Below are positions 24,287-36,042 of a stretch of DNA of 64,000 nt, piece after piece. Source of the DNA: Cordia subcordata (lineage: Eukaryota > Streptophyta > Magnoliopsida > Boraginales > Cordiaceae); NCBI GenBank assembly GCA_028554755.1, contig JAPTOF010000005.1, positions 20,434,001-20,498,000 of the forward strand. Reading direction: 5' to 3'. The position numbers and the translations under genes were made by a program. The notes under the pieces were generated by a model. The model made no database searches and was not told where the DNA came from. It was given only the letters and a program-made list of their open reading frames with translations. The first letter of the stretch is position 1, and each line of letters opens with the position of its first letter.

Positions 24287-27200
24287 TCACAGCAAATAGG
24301 ACAAGAGCTTTCTCATGATCCAAGTGTAAATAACAGCAAACGTGGCACCAGCAGGAATCGTAACAGCCCAAGAGGTCACAATCTCCCTTACTGTTTCTGC
24401 TTTTACACTGTTAAGTCCTCTAGCAAACCCCACTCCCATGACTGCTCCCACCAGGGTATGGGTGGCCGAGATAGGCAGGCCGAGCTTTGACGCAAACAGG
24501 ACAACAGATGCAGCTGCAAACTCAGCTGCAAAACCTCTAGTAGGTGTTAGTTCTGTTATCTTCTTTCCGATTGTGGCTATAACTCTATAACCCCACATCA
24601 TAAGCCCTGCAACAATTCCAAATCCTCCCCATGCTAGAACATCATTGGGAATAACAATTTCCACTCCGCTCATCCCACCTTGGAGAATGGACAATGCTGC
24701 AGCTAGAGGGCCTATTGCATTGGAGACATCATTTCCTCCATGGGCAAAGGACATGAAGCAGGCTGACAGGATTTGCATGTAGCCGAAGACTCCATAAACT
24801 ATTTCTAGCTGGGTACCTTTAGGGCCTGCAATATCAGACAGAAAACCAATATTCTTGGCCAGATTGGTGTCCTCCTTTGGCTCTGGTGCTGCTGAATTAG
24901 CCTTGTCTAGGAGATGACCAAGTTGCTTCCGAATAATTCTGTAAACTAGCACTGCACCAACAGTTCCACAGGCTAAAGCTTGAAGAAGAGCTATTGGAAA
25001 ACTGTTACTGAGTGGAAAGGCTGCAAAAGAGATACTAGTGACACCAACAAAGACAGCAATTGGTGCAGCTGCAGCAGCTGCTTGTCCTGGATTCGGAGCA
25101 CTGTAGACAAACTGGAAAAAGTAAAGGGGATCAGTATTTTGTTTTGCATAACGTTAATGATCACCTTGTCTAAAAATTTAAGCTTCCCAAGTGAGATTTA
25201 TTAACATTAATTTATTGTTTTCCACATGAAGAGGTGTTTTGCTTGTTGATATTTCGAGGATGGAGCCAGTCATCCTGCCATGTCGCTTGCCATTTACCAC
25301 TTGAAGGGAAAGTTAAGCAATATCAGCCCCAAGATGGACGAGTTACTAACTGAAACTTGAATTCATGAAGATGCCTCAGACAAGCTATGTGCAGGAAAGT
25401 TGCAGCTTTTATACAATTATTATCTTCATGACCAGGATTTTTAAGTTTATACCATAAGCACATACCCTGCGGATGCATTTGTAGACAAGGAATGACACCA
25501 GTGCACCCATTACAGGTGAGACCACCCAGGAGGAAGTTACTCTTGCCAGTGAGCTCCAAAATACAGCGGCCGTGCCACCATAGACAAGTCCGAAGCCGAC
25601 CATGGATCCTACAATACAGTGTGTCGTAGATACTGGCCAACCATAGTATGATGCAACCTGAGTAGAAAAAGTACTGATCAGAAGCTGAAGAAGTTTTTAG
25701 CAGTTTCAAATCACAACCATTTTAGGAGAAACAGGTCAAGCTTAAATATTTTCGTTGATGTCTTTCACAGTTATGGTATAATCTGAAAGATATTCTTACA
25801 AGCTCTCCAAATGAATCAATTATTCTGTTTATAGAACGGTGGTTAAATTAATCATAAGCAACATAAGGTTAATGCTATTTTTTTGATTTTGGATGGATTG
25901 AGCTTATGCCTTGCTCAAGTTCTTTAAACCACAATGTGATGCAACTTAGGAAATAACCAAGAATTATATGTAAATCTGCAGCTACATTGGATGAAAATGT
26001 TGGACTTAGTATGAGAATCCCAATGACAGAATGGAATGTAAGACTCAATGATCTGCCACTTCTTTCCTTGTGTTGCTTCTGTCAATCAAGGGAAACAGGT
26101 TTCATAACAAAGCTTGTCTTTTTTCTGTTTGAAGGGAAGCCTAGTTGATGCATGACATTACTGAATGAAGTTAGCCTAGTGCGGCCAACTATTAATTAGT
26201 CTCGCCCCTTCTGTCACCCTTTTCATAACAAAGGAAATTGCAGTTGCATTTTTCTAGTAATATTTCTCATATTTGATGGCTCATGTTTTGGCTATAATGT
26301 TGTTGAGTTTCATGTCTGTTGAGTAAATCACATATTGCACATCTCAATTGGGAACTCAAAGTTGGAGACATGTTAATTAGGGATTTGCAATCATTAGCCA
26401 TGATAATCTCAAGGATCTTAACAAAAAGAACAAGTCTCTTATTCTAGTTAATATTCTAGGACATGTCATTAAAATATTTAGCTTATAGAAAAAGGAGCTT
26501 GCCTTTCTAGTCAGAACCAATCAAACTGTTAAGATCATCTAAAGTTTACAGATTGCCATTGTGTTCTGTTGAAATCGTATATTATATTCGCTAATATCAT
26601 TATAATCTCTAATATGATTTAGGCGAATGCAAAAAAAAGAAAAATATCCCACCAATATAGGATTTAAAGACAGTGAGACAAATTCTTATAAAATTGTAGG
26701 ATTAATAACAAAAATCACAATATGTGCAAATTTGACAAACCAAAAGGACTACTTAACACAAAGTAAATTTTACTTTTTTCATTTTTCTAAGAGCAGCATA
26801 TCAACAAAGATTCACCTGCAACCATGTACCAGCAGCAGCCAGAGAAGATAGCAATCCAGCAAAAAGCAAAGTATCCTTCCCTTGGAAGACACTGGCAACA
26901 AGAATGCCCTTCTGCATTGTACTGGTCACATGTGTCCCCATCAGCAAAGCCCCAGAAAATTCCAGTACAGCAGCAATCAACACAGCCTGCCTGAGCGACA
27001 AGGCGCCTGATCCAACTGAAGTCCCCATGGCATTAGCCACATCATTGGCACCAATGTTCCAGGCCATGTAGAAACCAAACAAGATTGTGGCATAAGACAG
27101 CAGCTTCATCTTGAAATCCACAACCTGAACTAAAGACTTCATGAAAAATGGAAAAGCCAGAGCAGCCAATGCTATGCATATTGATATAGCAGAAGCTGTT

Positions 27201-27577
27201 TTTGAGGAAATATGAAAAGCTTGTGCCATTCCAGACAGGTCATCATCATTATCATCATTTTCTTCAGACTTTGCATCTCCTCCATGCCCTTTATTCTCTA
27301 GTTTTGCACCCTCTTCACCTTCAGCTTCAGCAAAAGATGATAAGGCAGCAAAATGGTGTGTGGAATTGTGGTTTCTTAGTCTTAGAAGTGAAAAACATGG
27401 CTTGCTTAAAGATTGCTGAGGCTTAAATATAAGAAGCTCTCTCTTGGAGAATTGTGTTTCATTGGTTAATGTAGATGACCACCTATGTCTTGGCAGGTAG
27501 TTATAACATTTCTGAAGTAAGAAAGCTTCTGAGGTAATGGTGTTCCTAGTAGAAGACAAGCTGTATGGTGAATTCAT
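24287..27577 (-). CDS. PHT2;1: Inorganic phosphate transporter 2-1-like, chloroplastic
   Basis: Low-affinity phosphate carrier of the plastid inner envelope, PHO4 family (known for the family). Three exons on the minus strand, 27577-26816, 25657-25466 and 25111-24287, all GT-AG, join in phase 0 to 592 aa; the Arabidopsis protein is about 587 aa. Residues 1 to about 75 are rich in S/T/R and fit a transit peptide. An acidic linker (about 83-113) precedes the membrane domain. The two family half-signatures are present, GANDVANAMG (176-185) and GGNDVSNAIG (443-452), separated by a hydrophilic loop with SAAPEPKEDTN. Many hydrophobic spans follow the expected two-half arrangement. No broken residue was noticed. 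The first ATG of the frame (27577) is used. Confidence 0.94.
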
Positions 27578-30115
27578 GACTTAATAGACAAAGAAAACAC
27601 AGAAAAATGGTTGGGCCTGCAGAAAAGTTAGAAAAGAGTATGGGGGAACTTTTCAGGTATATTCTTAGCCATGAATTGGAATGTAGAGGAGGAGGAGAAT
27701 GGAGAAGAGTAGTTGGTGAAACAGGAAAACTAGTGCAGGAGTCTGCATTTCTTGGTTTTGGGATTTTTTTTTTTTTTTCTTCGAGTTATTTAGGACCACA
27801 TTTAACTAGACGAGATGTCATTACCCCATTTCTGTCCTTCTCTAGTTGAGCCCCAAGAAGTAAGGTGATTAACCATGGAAGATTCCCCGAAAGATTGCAA
27901 CAAGTTAAATTTTGAGTTATTTCACACATTTATTAACTTCTCTAGAAATGAGTGGTTGTACTCTTTCAGGTCCAATTCATCCACACAACCACTAGTGATA
28001 TTGGTGAGAGAATCTAGTTTTCGCATTTTATATCTTTGACGTCAGAGAATCTAGTGAGAGACAGACAGTTTTTTTGGGTTAGGACCAGTACAATTATTCA
28101 AGAGCGTATACTATAAGTGGCTAGTGGCATCTATTGATTCTAAAATACTATTTTGCTTATTTGTACTTGTTCTACAATTGATGTTCATGTTACTGGACAT
28201 TCAATAATACCCACAAATAATAACTAGAGGTTTGAGGATTTAACTGACAATCATTTTAGAGATATTTTATTCCTTCTACCATTTTTCGTAGTGGGAATAG
28301 TGAAAGCAAAATTTAATTAGAGATCAAACTCCCAAAAAATTGATTAATTAAGTTATGATTGACTAATCAATGAACACATCTATTCATTTTTCTATACAAA
28401 TATTCCGTTTAGACCCTAATGTTACTTTAGAGAATTCTCTTGTGATCGTCATCTATTGGTTTAGAGAGGATTGTTTGGGGAACTCTCTTCCTCCGCTCAA
28501 AATTAAGGATGACTTAGCAAATTAGTTTTAATCTCCAAATGATCTACATTTAGATCCATTTTTTTTTTTCGAGACTTTCAATAAAGTAACTAGCTCAACT
28601 CTAGCACGTAATCTCCAAATTCTCAATAAATTTTGGACCTGTTTGGATTGACTTTTTGTTTTTTAATAATAAAAAGATCCCTTTTCTTGTAAAAAGGTAC
28701 ACTCTTTTGCAATAAGTTTTCTGGTTTGGGTTGAAGCTCTGATTAAAAAAAAAGTCAAATTCAACTTTTTTTAAAAATTAAAAATTTTAATTTCTCAAAA
28801 AATATTAATTAAAAAAGTTAATCTAAACAAATCTTTTGTTATCTAAGAACCCTCCTCATATCTAAAGAAACCGCCAACTTTAGAGTCCATTTGTCAACAA
28901 GAATAAGCTTCAAGCCACTTCAAGACTGAAGTGTTAATATGAGCTATGAAAATGGGCTTTTAAGAAGGGCCAAAACTTGCATTTAGACAAAACGTGTTAG
29001 ACGGACACGACACGTCTTTTCCATACCTTCATGAAAAGCCTTCTTTGCTGGTGGGCTTAGGCATAAGAATTCAATCCTCAATTTTAGATGCCCATTATGA
29101 TATTCCTAAAAAATAATTAAACACTTACTACTTCCGAGAATCAAGAACAATTCCATTCTATCAAGTACACTGACCATAGATTGGGATTTGGATCCCGTCA
29201 TAATAGATAACATTATAAGGGAGATTCATTTGAGACGGTCGGTTATTGTCACTTCTACCACATTCAAATAACCCCTCTTTCGAATTACGAGCTTAGTTGT
29301 GTAGACAAATTCAAGTGAATGGTGAATAAATTCTCCTCGTTCACATCAACTAGAGAGAATAAGATTCCCAACAAAATATAGATAGAGATAGATATATTGA
29401 CCTCTTAAGATCTCAAAGAGTATATTCTAATCAGAATTTTGCCCATCACTCTAATTCACTTGACCCACAAGTATAATGTGTTTAGAAAGTCCAAAATATA
29501 TTATTCACACAAAAGATAGTATGAGTATAATTGTCCCACGTATTATGTGATATTAAGCCTGAAAATGTCACCATCCGCTGTGTGGCCACAAATTTTTCTT
29601 TTTTTTTTGGAATCAATAAGTTTAGGTCTATAAGGTAGAAGTTCAAGTTCAACAAATACAACTACTATTAAGGGATATTGGACACTCAATTGAGGGACGA
29701 AGAATCTCTGAGTTTGTCTTTCACGACTCAGACACAAAGTCGATCAACAATTCTATGTATGCATTGAAGCTTCACCCACAAGGGCTGTTGCTACAAGCTC
29801 TCAAGCTTTTTTCCCAATCCGTTTTTGATTGCCACAACCAAACTGCGGCCTTTTGTTGTTTTTAGTTTTTGATGACAAAAATGAGACATTACTTATGACA
29901 TAATTGTTATTTGTGCCAGTGATTAAAAAAGGGTTAAAGCAACAAAAAATTGTTGTACCTGCGCCGAATCCGTTCGGGCAAGATTCTTAAGTGCGTGCAA
30001 GTGTCTCAAATTGAAAATTGACTTTGGGACCTCTCGCACACAAAACAACAAACATCCTACTAGATTGTACGTTTTTTTTAGAATTTGTAATACTTTCTAA
30101 CATTGTTTTATACAA
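27578..30115. other. Intergenic spacer upstream of PHT2;1
   Basis: About 2.5 kb without a supported gene. The part next to 27577 should hold the PHT2;1 promoter on the minus strand. A weak inverted-repeat element lies at 28635-28833. The rest is AT-rich and featureless by eye. Confidence 0.6.
28635..28833. mobile_element. Candidate small MITE
   Basis: The left end (GGACCTGTTTGGATTGAC) and the reverse complement of the right end (AAGATTTGTTTAGATTAAC) resemble each other, both followed by T runs. No target duplication was recognised. The same style of ends occurs at 55705-55904 and 60292-60388, suggesting a loose family. Confidence 0.35.
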
Positions 30116-30123
30116 AATTTGTG

Positions 30124-30245
30124 GGATTTTTTTTTCTAACCCAAAAAAAAAATATTATGCAAAACTAACTCCGTTTATAAATCGATTTAAAAAATAACCC
30201 GTTTTAAATCAGGAAATGCGTGGCATGCATTTCGGGATAGCAACC
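30124..30245 (+). repeat. Left terminal inverted repeat of the MULE
   Basis: Pairs with 34345-34466. Differences between the arms are scattered substitutions and small length changes in the T/A runs, consistent with an insertion of some age. The inner part contains a GCGTGGCATGCATT-type segment matched by GCGTTGCATGCATT on the other arm. Confidence 0.85.
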
Positions 30246-30579
30246 GCGTTTCATAAATTCGTTGCCCGATCATTTTTTTTCCCATTCTCCCCTAACCCCA
30301 CTTGTGATTTTCTCTTGTTTTCTCTCAACCCCTCACACTAAAGTTTTAGTTTTTCAGCGTTTTAGCGAGGATATTGCCTTGATCTTGTAAGTTATTTTAT
30401 TTTTATGTTATTTTTTGCCATTGTATTTAACGTGTTAAGTTATAAAATATGTTTTTAGATCGTGTAGTTTTTGTTTTGATAATTAAATTTAGTTTGTGTT
30501 AATTTAAATTTTAATTGTTGTTAGATTTGTAGATTAGAATTTTAGTTTTTTTGTTAATTTATATTTAAATGTTAATTGT

Positions 30580-30988
30580 TGCTTAAAAATATAGTATGAT
30601 TATTAGAAATAGAATTAATATTGTTGTTATTAGTATTATTAGTAATATTATTAGTATGATCATTATTATTAATCTTATTATTACTATATGAATCTTATTA
30701 GTAATAAATGTTATCATTAAGATTATCATTATTATTTACAATATCATTATTTTTATGACAGCCATATTATATGTTAGATGTAATTGTTAATGTAATTATT
30801 ACAATTATTGGTATTATTATCATTAATTATCATTGTGATGATGATGACGATGATGGATGATTAATGTAATATGTTAGATATTATTATTAGTAATTTTATT
30901 AATACTATTGTTGATATATTTATCCATGTATTTATTTTATTATTATGATGATGATGACGATGATGAATGATTAAACATGTTATCTTTG

Positions 30989-31022
<34 letters not shown>

Positions 31023-31030
31023 ACAATCAT
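30580..31030. repeat. ATT/GAT-rich simple-sequence region inside the MULE
   Basis: Long imperfect ATT/TTA runs, with a pure ATT run at about 30988-31022, plus two separate copies of a GATGATGATGACGATGATG motif (about 30838 and 30947). The region lies between the left inverted repeat and the PMD frame. Confidence 0.75.
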
Positions 31031-31160
31031 TGATACTATTATTATTAATAATACTAGTGTTATAATTATTATTATTTGATAAAATTAGAGAGTTAATGTA
31101 TATAGTGAAGTAGTAATATTTAGTTAATCGTTGTTATTATTTTTTATTTTAGGAGTCATT

Positions 31161-32260
31161 ATGGATGCCCGTCCTGCACCAGTAGATGCCACTTTACTAT
31201 GCCACTATATGGATCACCAGGTCCAGTATTTACAGGATCCGCACCATCTGGGTATGTTTAGGTGCTATAGGTCAGATAGATCGTTGTTTAATACGCCGGA
31301 GCACCCGTTAGTACAGCAACAGTTGGCGGAGACTAGATTCTACGGGTGTTATAAATCCCGATATCATCAGCTTAATCGCGGACTTATTACTGCCATGATA
31401 GAGAGGTGGCGGCCGGAGACCCACACGTTTCATTTACCCGTGGGCGGGGCTACCATCACCCTGCAGGATGTGGCTGTGTATTGGGGTCTTTCCGTGACCG
31501 GTACTCCTGTCCTGGTGACTGATTCGGTCCCACGCTCGAGGGAGGATTGAGTTGCCAAGATGCAGGAGTTGATGGGTATCGATGCGGATGCGGTGGTGGA
31601 CGACGGTATCGGCCGTATCGACATTGTGGGGAACTCGGTGAATTTCGTCTAGCTGCGGGACAGGTTTGTTATGCATGGCACTCCGGATGAGCCCACTCAG
31701 TACCAGGCGTGGCAGCGAGCATGGCTATGGATATTTCTCGTCATTTGCTGTCACCTTTTCGCGAACACGAGCACGAGCACGAATGACGGTAATTTGGCCT
31801 GGTTGTTATTACTAGATGACTTTGAGCGCATCCGGCAATACAACTAGGGCGGGGCTGTACTATCGTTTTTGTACCAGCAGTTTGACCGCACTTCCTTCTA
31901 CCAGTGTAAGGGTCTATGCGGAGCCGTAACACTAGTCCAGGTATTGGTTTGCCTTATATAGTAGTTATGTTTATATTATACGAATGTTAACTTTATTATT
32001 ACAAGCGTTATTATAACATAACACATGTTCAATGCCTGTAGTTTTTTGCATAGGATAGATTCATAGCTTTTCGGCCTCAGCTCCTACATCCGACACGAGA
32101 GCGGGTTCAGCATCAACGGCATCAGCTGGAGCATATGTTTCAACTCCCTGGCGTTTCACGGGGTGCACAATTTTTCGTCAAGAAGGAAATGACTGATGCA
32201 TCCGGAAAGTCAGGTCAGGTAGAGTGTCGGGATGTCATAGACCATCTCCAGCTTGACGAG
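31161..32260 (+). pseudogene. Plant mobile domain (MAIN/MAIL-like) gene fragment in MULE, disrupted
   Basis: Translating from the ATG at 31161 gives a PMD protein: LHHLG-like start, MIERWRPETHTFHLP, then TITLQDVAVYWGL, the hallmark of the PMD fold. The same frame continues to 31940 but is cut by stops at 31548, 31650 and 31845. The third sits in YN-stop-GGAVLSFLYQQ, where the family normally has tryptophan. A GT-AG intron (31941-32053) joins an open second exon, 32054-32260, ending QLDE before another GT. The frame is otherwise intact, so this was a recent coding sequence. PMD genes act in silencing and development in plants and also occur inside MULEs. It is non-functional as read here. Confidence 0.78.
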
Positions 32261-32269
32261 GTATAGTAC

Positions 32270-33906
32270 ACTTAAGCTGCTTTATTAAAAATTTCTCATT
32301 GAAAAAGTTCTCGCGCAACTGGTGTAAAAACCACGACCAAGTACGAGTTGTCTCTGCTTCTACAACTGCAAATGCTAACGGCAAAACTTGGCAGTTCGCG
32401 TTTGTGGCTAATACAACTATGAGATGACCCTTGTACTTTCCCCGCAAGTGTGTGCCATCCAATGAAACCACAGGCTTACAATGCTTCCATGCCGCGATGC
32501 ACGGACCGAACGCCCAATAAATCATGTCGAAAATTTTTTCAGCCTGCGTTGAACCTTCGGCGAACCTATATCTCACCATACTACTTGGATTCTTAGCCAT
32601 CACAGCCCAAGAAACTGTGGTAGCATTTGATATGACGTGTCCTTATTGCCATACACTAGTTCAATTGCTTTGCTCTGACTGTTCCATGCTTTTCCGTAAC
32701 TGACATCCATGTTAAGCTTCTCCTTCATGTGAGCTTGGATAAGCCCGACCTCGTAATGAGCCTTCTTAGCTATGAAATGCCTCGCCAAGTATCCAACCAA
32801 TCCCGACGTCAAATTTCTGTGCCCCGACGCAGTTATTTGCGCCATACATACATGTCTTGCGTCATACTGCGTAATCTCCCACTGTTTGTGCATTGCTTTC
32901 CTTAGACACATACATACCATGGGCATGCTACACTTCCATTATGTGCTTCCCTACACTGTACCTTTCACAGGGTCTTACTCGACTTGACAACCCTATATTC
33001 TGTCTGTATTCTTATCGCGTTATGTTGAACAGCCCTTATCCCATCCACTTTGGATTGGAACACCATTCCTTCGGCCAGTTCCATCCTGTCCGGGTCCCAT
33101 ACTGGACGTTTGCTGACCTCGTACCTACTTGTCGTGTAGAATTCAGTCCTAGCAGTATGGAACTCTACAACTTCCTCCTCATCTACCTCCACCTCTGCAT
33201 CGACATTCGGTCCTTCTACCTCGTTCTCAATTTGGTAGTTCAAACTTGCTTCTGAGATTGCATCTTCTTCTTGATCGTTCAATTCACCGTCCTCATTTTC
33301 TTCATCTGCCTCCGACAAAACAGTATCTGCTGCGACGTCACATCTCTTCTCCGTGCCATCGCCGTGATGAGAAGGTCCTCCAACTTCAAAAGTAGAATGT
33401 GGTTGCGGGGAAATGGAAAAAGTGGCAAACTCCGCCGCTGTTGTTGCAATATTGATATGTTCATCTTCTTCATACGATGGTGCTGCATTTAGGTCCGTCA
33501 TGTTAGATTGGTACGGGACATCAGGAATTATTTGCGGCATATACACGTCGTCAGGCTGAACAGACTGAACGTCCACTATTATGTGCGCCACACAGCGGTT
33601 CCATTCACACTGAGCTGTGCCATACATCTCCCGCACATCTTCATCATCAATTATTGCACTTGGATAATAATAAATCTGCTGCAATGTAGTATCCCATCTA
33701 GGGTCACGATAGCATAAGTTAACCCTATAGATGCTCGGACGCAACCCCAGTTTTCTAATTACGAGCGAAACAAATTCATCGTAAGTTGTATCGGGATGAA
33801 TTTTGATTTTGCGTGGTATATTTGGACTTCTATAATCAAGACCATAATCGGTCATTATTGTGTGACCGACATAGTATAAAAGAACAGTAACCTCGGTTGA
33901 ATTCAT
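32270..33906 (-). pseudogene. MuDR-type transposase, truncated and frameshifted
   Basis: On the minus strand, the frame from ATG 33906 encodes an N-terminal PB1-like segment, an acidic linker, and a MuDR DNA-binding segment with WDPDRMELAEGMVFQSK. It stops at 32965. Homology resumes in other frames: 32926-32600 (HRNLTSGLVGYLARHF, SYGKAWNSQSKAIELVYG) and about 32610-32280 (FGPCIAAWKHCKPVVSLDG, then THLRGKYKG), which holds the first Asp of the DDE catalytic triad. The downstream Asp and Glu and any zinc knuckle are missing; the sequence instead meets the 3' end of the PMD fragment. At least one stop and two frameshifts are present. Confidence 0.82.
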
Positions 33907-34302
33907 TCTTTTACGTGCTTTGGTAGAAACTTATACTAACAAAGTGAATGAATTTGGCAGAATGTTTATTTGGTGAAAAGTGATTGTGATGGTAGAAATT
34001 TACGGGGTAGGATTGAATGATCCGGTGGAGGAAGGGATTGGGATTTATATAGGCAGAAAATATATTCTGAGAGTGCGATTTCTGAAATTTCCCTTGACTT
34101 GAAATGACTAAAGTGTGATTTGTGGCAACGATTCTCATCAGAGCACTCCCAGAATGCGCTGCTAAGAATATTTGGTCGTCCCCGCAATCAAATCAAATCA
34201 GAATCAGAATCAAAATCAAATTTGGCAGGTTTGTAGGGAATCTAGAAAACGCGTTTCCAGAATGCGGAACTCACTTTAGGAGCGCGGGCGCATTCCTAGA
34301 GC

Positions 34303-34340
34303 GCGGCCACTCTCCCAGAGTGCGGCCACTCTCCCAGAGT
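34303..34340. repeat. 19-bp CpG-rich tandem repeat near the right MULE end
   Basis: GCGGCCACTCTCCCAGAGT occurs twice in a row. Related GAATGCG/GAGTGCG motifs surround it at 34150-34360. Subterminal repeats of this type are often transposase-binding sites (inference). The local CpG density is far above the surrounding DNA. Confidence 0.8.
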
Positions 34341-34344
34341 GCGT

Positions 34345-34466
34345 TCCACTTTCTGGGAATGCATGCAACGCATTTTTAGATTCAAAATGAGTTATTTTTC
34401 AAATCGATTTATAAACGGGGTTAGTTTTGCATAATATTTTTTTTTTGGGTTAGAAAAAAAAAATCC
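34345..34466 (-). repeat. Right terminal inverted repeat of the MULE
   Basis: Reverse complement matches 30124-30245. It ends AAATCC next to the target duplication AATTTGTG. Confidence 0.85.
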
Positions 34467-35666
34467 AATTTGTGCTCCATTTAAAATTGCTTGGGCCAAT
34501 TCATTAGTCGCACTTGTAATGGCAGGCAAGTAGTTGAATTTAAGCTGTACAGTAGTTGAACTTAGGACGTACAGATAGGTATTAGAGTAGGCACTGGGTG
34601 GATTTGATGTCACTTAGGGTCTGGGATTGTTGTTTTGTTCGGTTTGCGTTCAATTGTCAGTAAGGGGGAGGTTGTAACATCCTTGTACATTTGTTCTATA
34701 TGAGACATGTGAACCATTTGTAGTGAATTGGTTCTCGATTACTGTTATCACTTGTGTTTCTTTTGTAATAATTTGGATTTACTACCATTCTCATAACAAA
34801 ATTTACATATTTTAAGCTAGTTAGTTAGACTTATTTGTGCTAACAGGTCAATAATTACACTTGAGTGGTTACACAATTAACAACAAAACAAATATATATA
34901 AATATATATATATATAAAATTGAGGTCAGATACATAACGATGCTGCTGTTTCTCATTGGTGGGTCAAACAGATTTGAGTGGTACCAAAACATCATTTTCT
35001 AGGTGTCTCACAATGAAAACGGGTAATCCCAATAGTGTTTATTAGCCTGAGGCACACCACGTTGAGCTGGATCAAATCTTCATAGTAATAATACATTGGT
35101 CATTCTTGAAGCCAGACATACCAAACAATTTGGTACATTTGATACGCGTCATATTTTCACCATACATCTTGAACACGTCTTCAAGACGACAACGCCTGAA
35201 AATATTAGTCACACGTCACAGTAAATAATATCAATCTAGCACTCATGAATGTGCATAATATTCTTGTTTTTTTTCCATTGATCTGAAATCTCGTTATACT
35301 TTATTTATAAATAATAATAAAAAATTACTTAATAAGGAATATTGACAATATTTATTAACTGGCTTTTATTAATAAATCATAAACAAAAAATATGACAACT
35401 TGTTTTACAATTTGAAAATTGTGTCTCCAAACTAATGAATTAATACTACTCACACTAACAACTTATAACTTGAATTTGATGATGTCGCATGCTCTTTTTA
35501 AAATCTTTTAACGTATATTTAGATATAAGAGTTTACTGTAACTTGTTCTCTTATATGTCAACAATATGTGCATAATTCTTATGAACTTCTTTTTCCTTAC
35601 CACTTTAAATGGTCATATTCATAAATGATATTAAAGTCAGCATGACGTATGTAGTATTTGATATTA

Positions 35667-36042
35667 GAGTTAATTCCTTGATAGGTCTTTAAATTATGAT
35701 ATGTGAGATATTTTCGTCCTTGAAATATTAAAGTTAAGTGGGCCAATTGGTGTCCAGACCATTAATTGTTAAACAATGTTACTCCTTTAAACATTTTCGT
35801 CTAAAAATTAACATGCCATATTGCCATTAGTTCTTTTAGTTAATTATGTGCCATAATCGTGTGAGTAACTTTAGTTTTTATTTTTTGAGTATAAATGACT
35901 AGTTTTGGACGGAAATGATTCAAAAAGACTAAAAGTGTCTAACAATTAATAATAGTTTAAGAACCAAAAAAATTTATTTGATAATCCGTGCACCAAAATG
36001 TTTTGCATACTATAATTCAAGAACTTATGAAGAAATTAACCC
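35667..36042. mobile_element. MULE-like MITE with GGGTTAATT-type ends
   Basis: The left end (GAGTTAATTCCTTGATAGG) matches the reverse complement of the right end (GGGTTAATTTCTTCATAAG), and the similarity runs inwards for about 60 bases. The ends resemble those of the element at 45358-45631 inside the PB1 gene, so the two probably belong to one family. Confidence 0.6.

Larger units (their letters stand above)
30124..34466. mobile_element. Mutator-like element (MULE) carrying a plant mobile domain gene
   Basis: The 4.3-kb element has terminal inverted repeats of about 110-120 bp with high identity. Both ends start GGATTTTT and share an inner AATATTATGCAAAACTAAC motif and an ATAAATCGATTT motif. 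An 8-bp direct repeat AATTTGTG flanks it (30116-30123 and 34467-34474), within the usual MULE range of 8-11 bp. Inside are two degenerate reading frames on opposite strands with abutting 3' ends: PMD on + (31161-32260) and a MuDR-type transposase on - (33906 to about 32270). The transposase lacks its C-terminal half, so the element is not autonomous. Confidence 0.88.

Noticed and set aside
32893..33717. Plus-strand ORFs over the transposase remnant
   Set aside because: Antisense shadows of the minus-strand MuDR-type frame.
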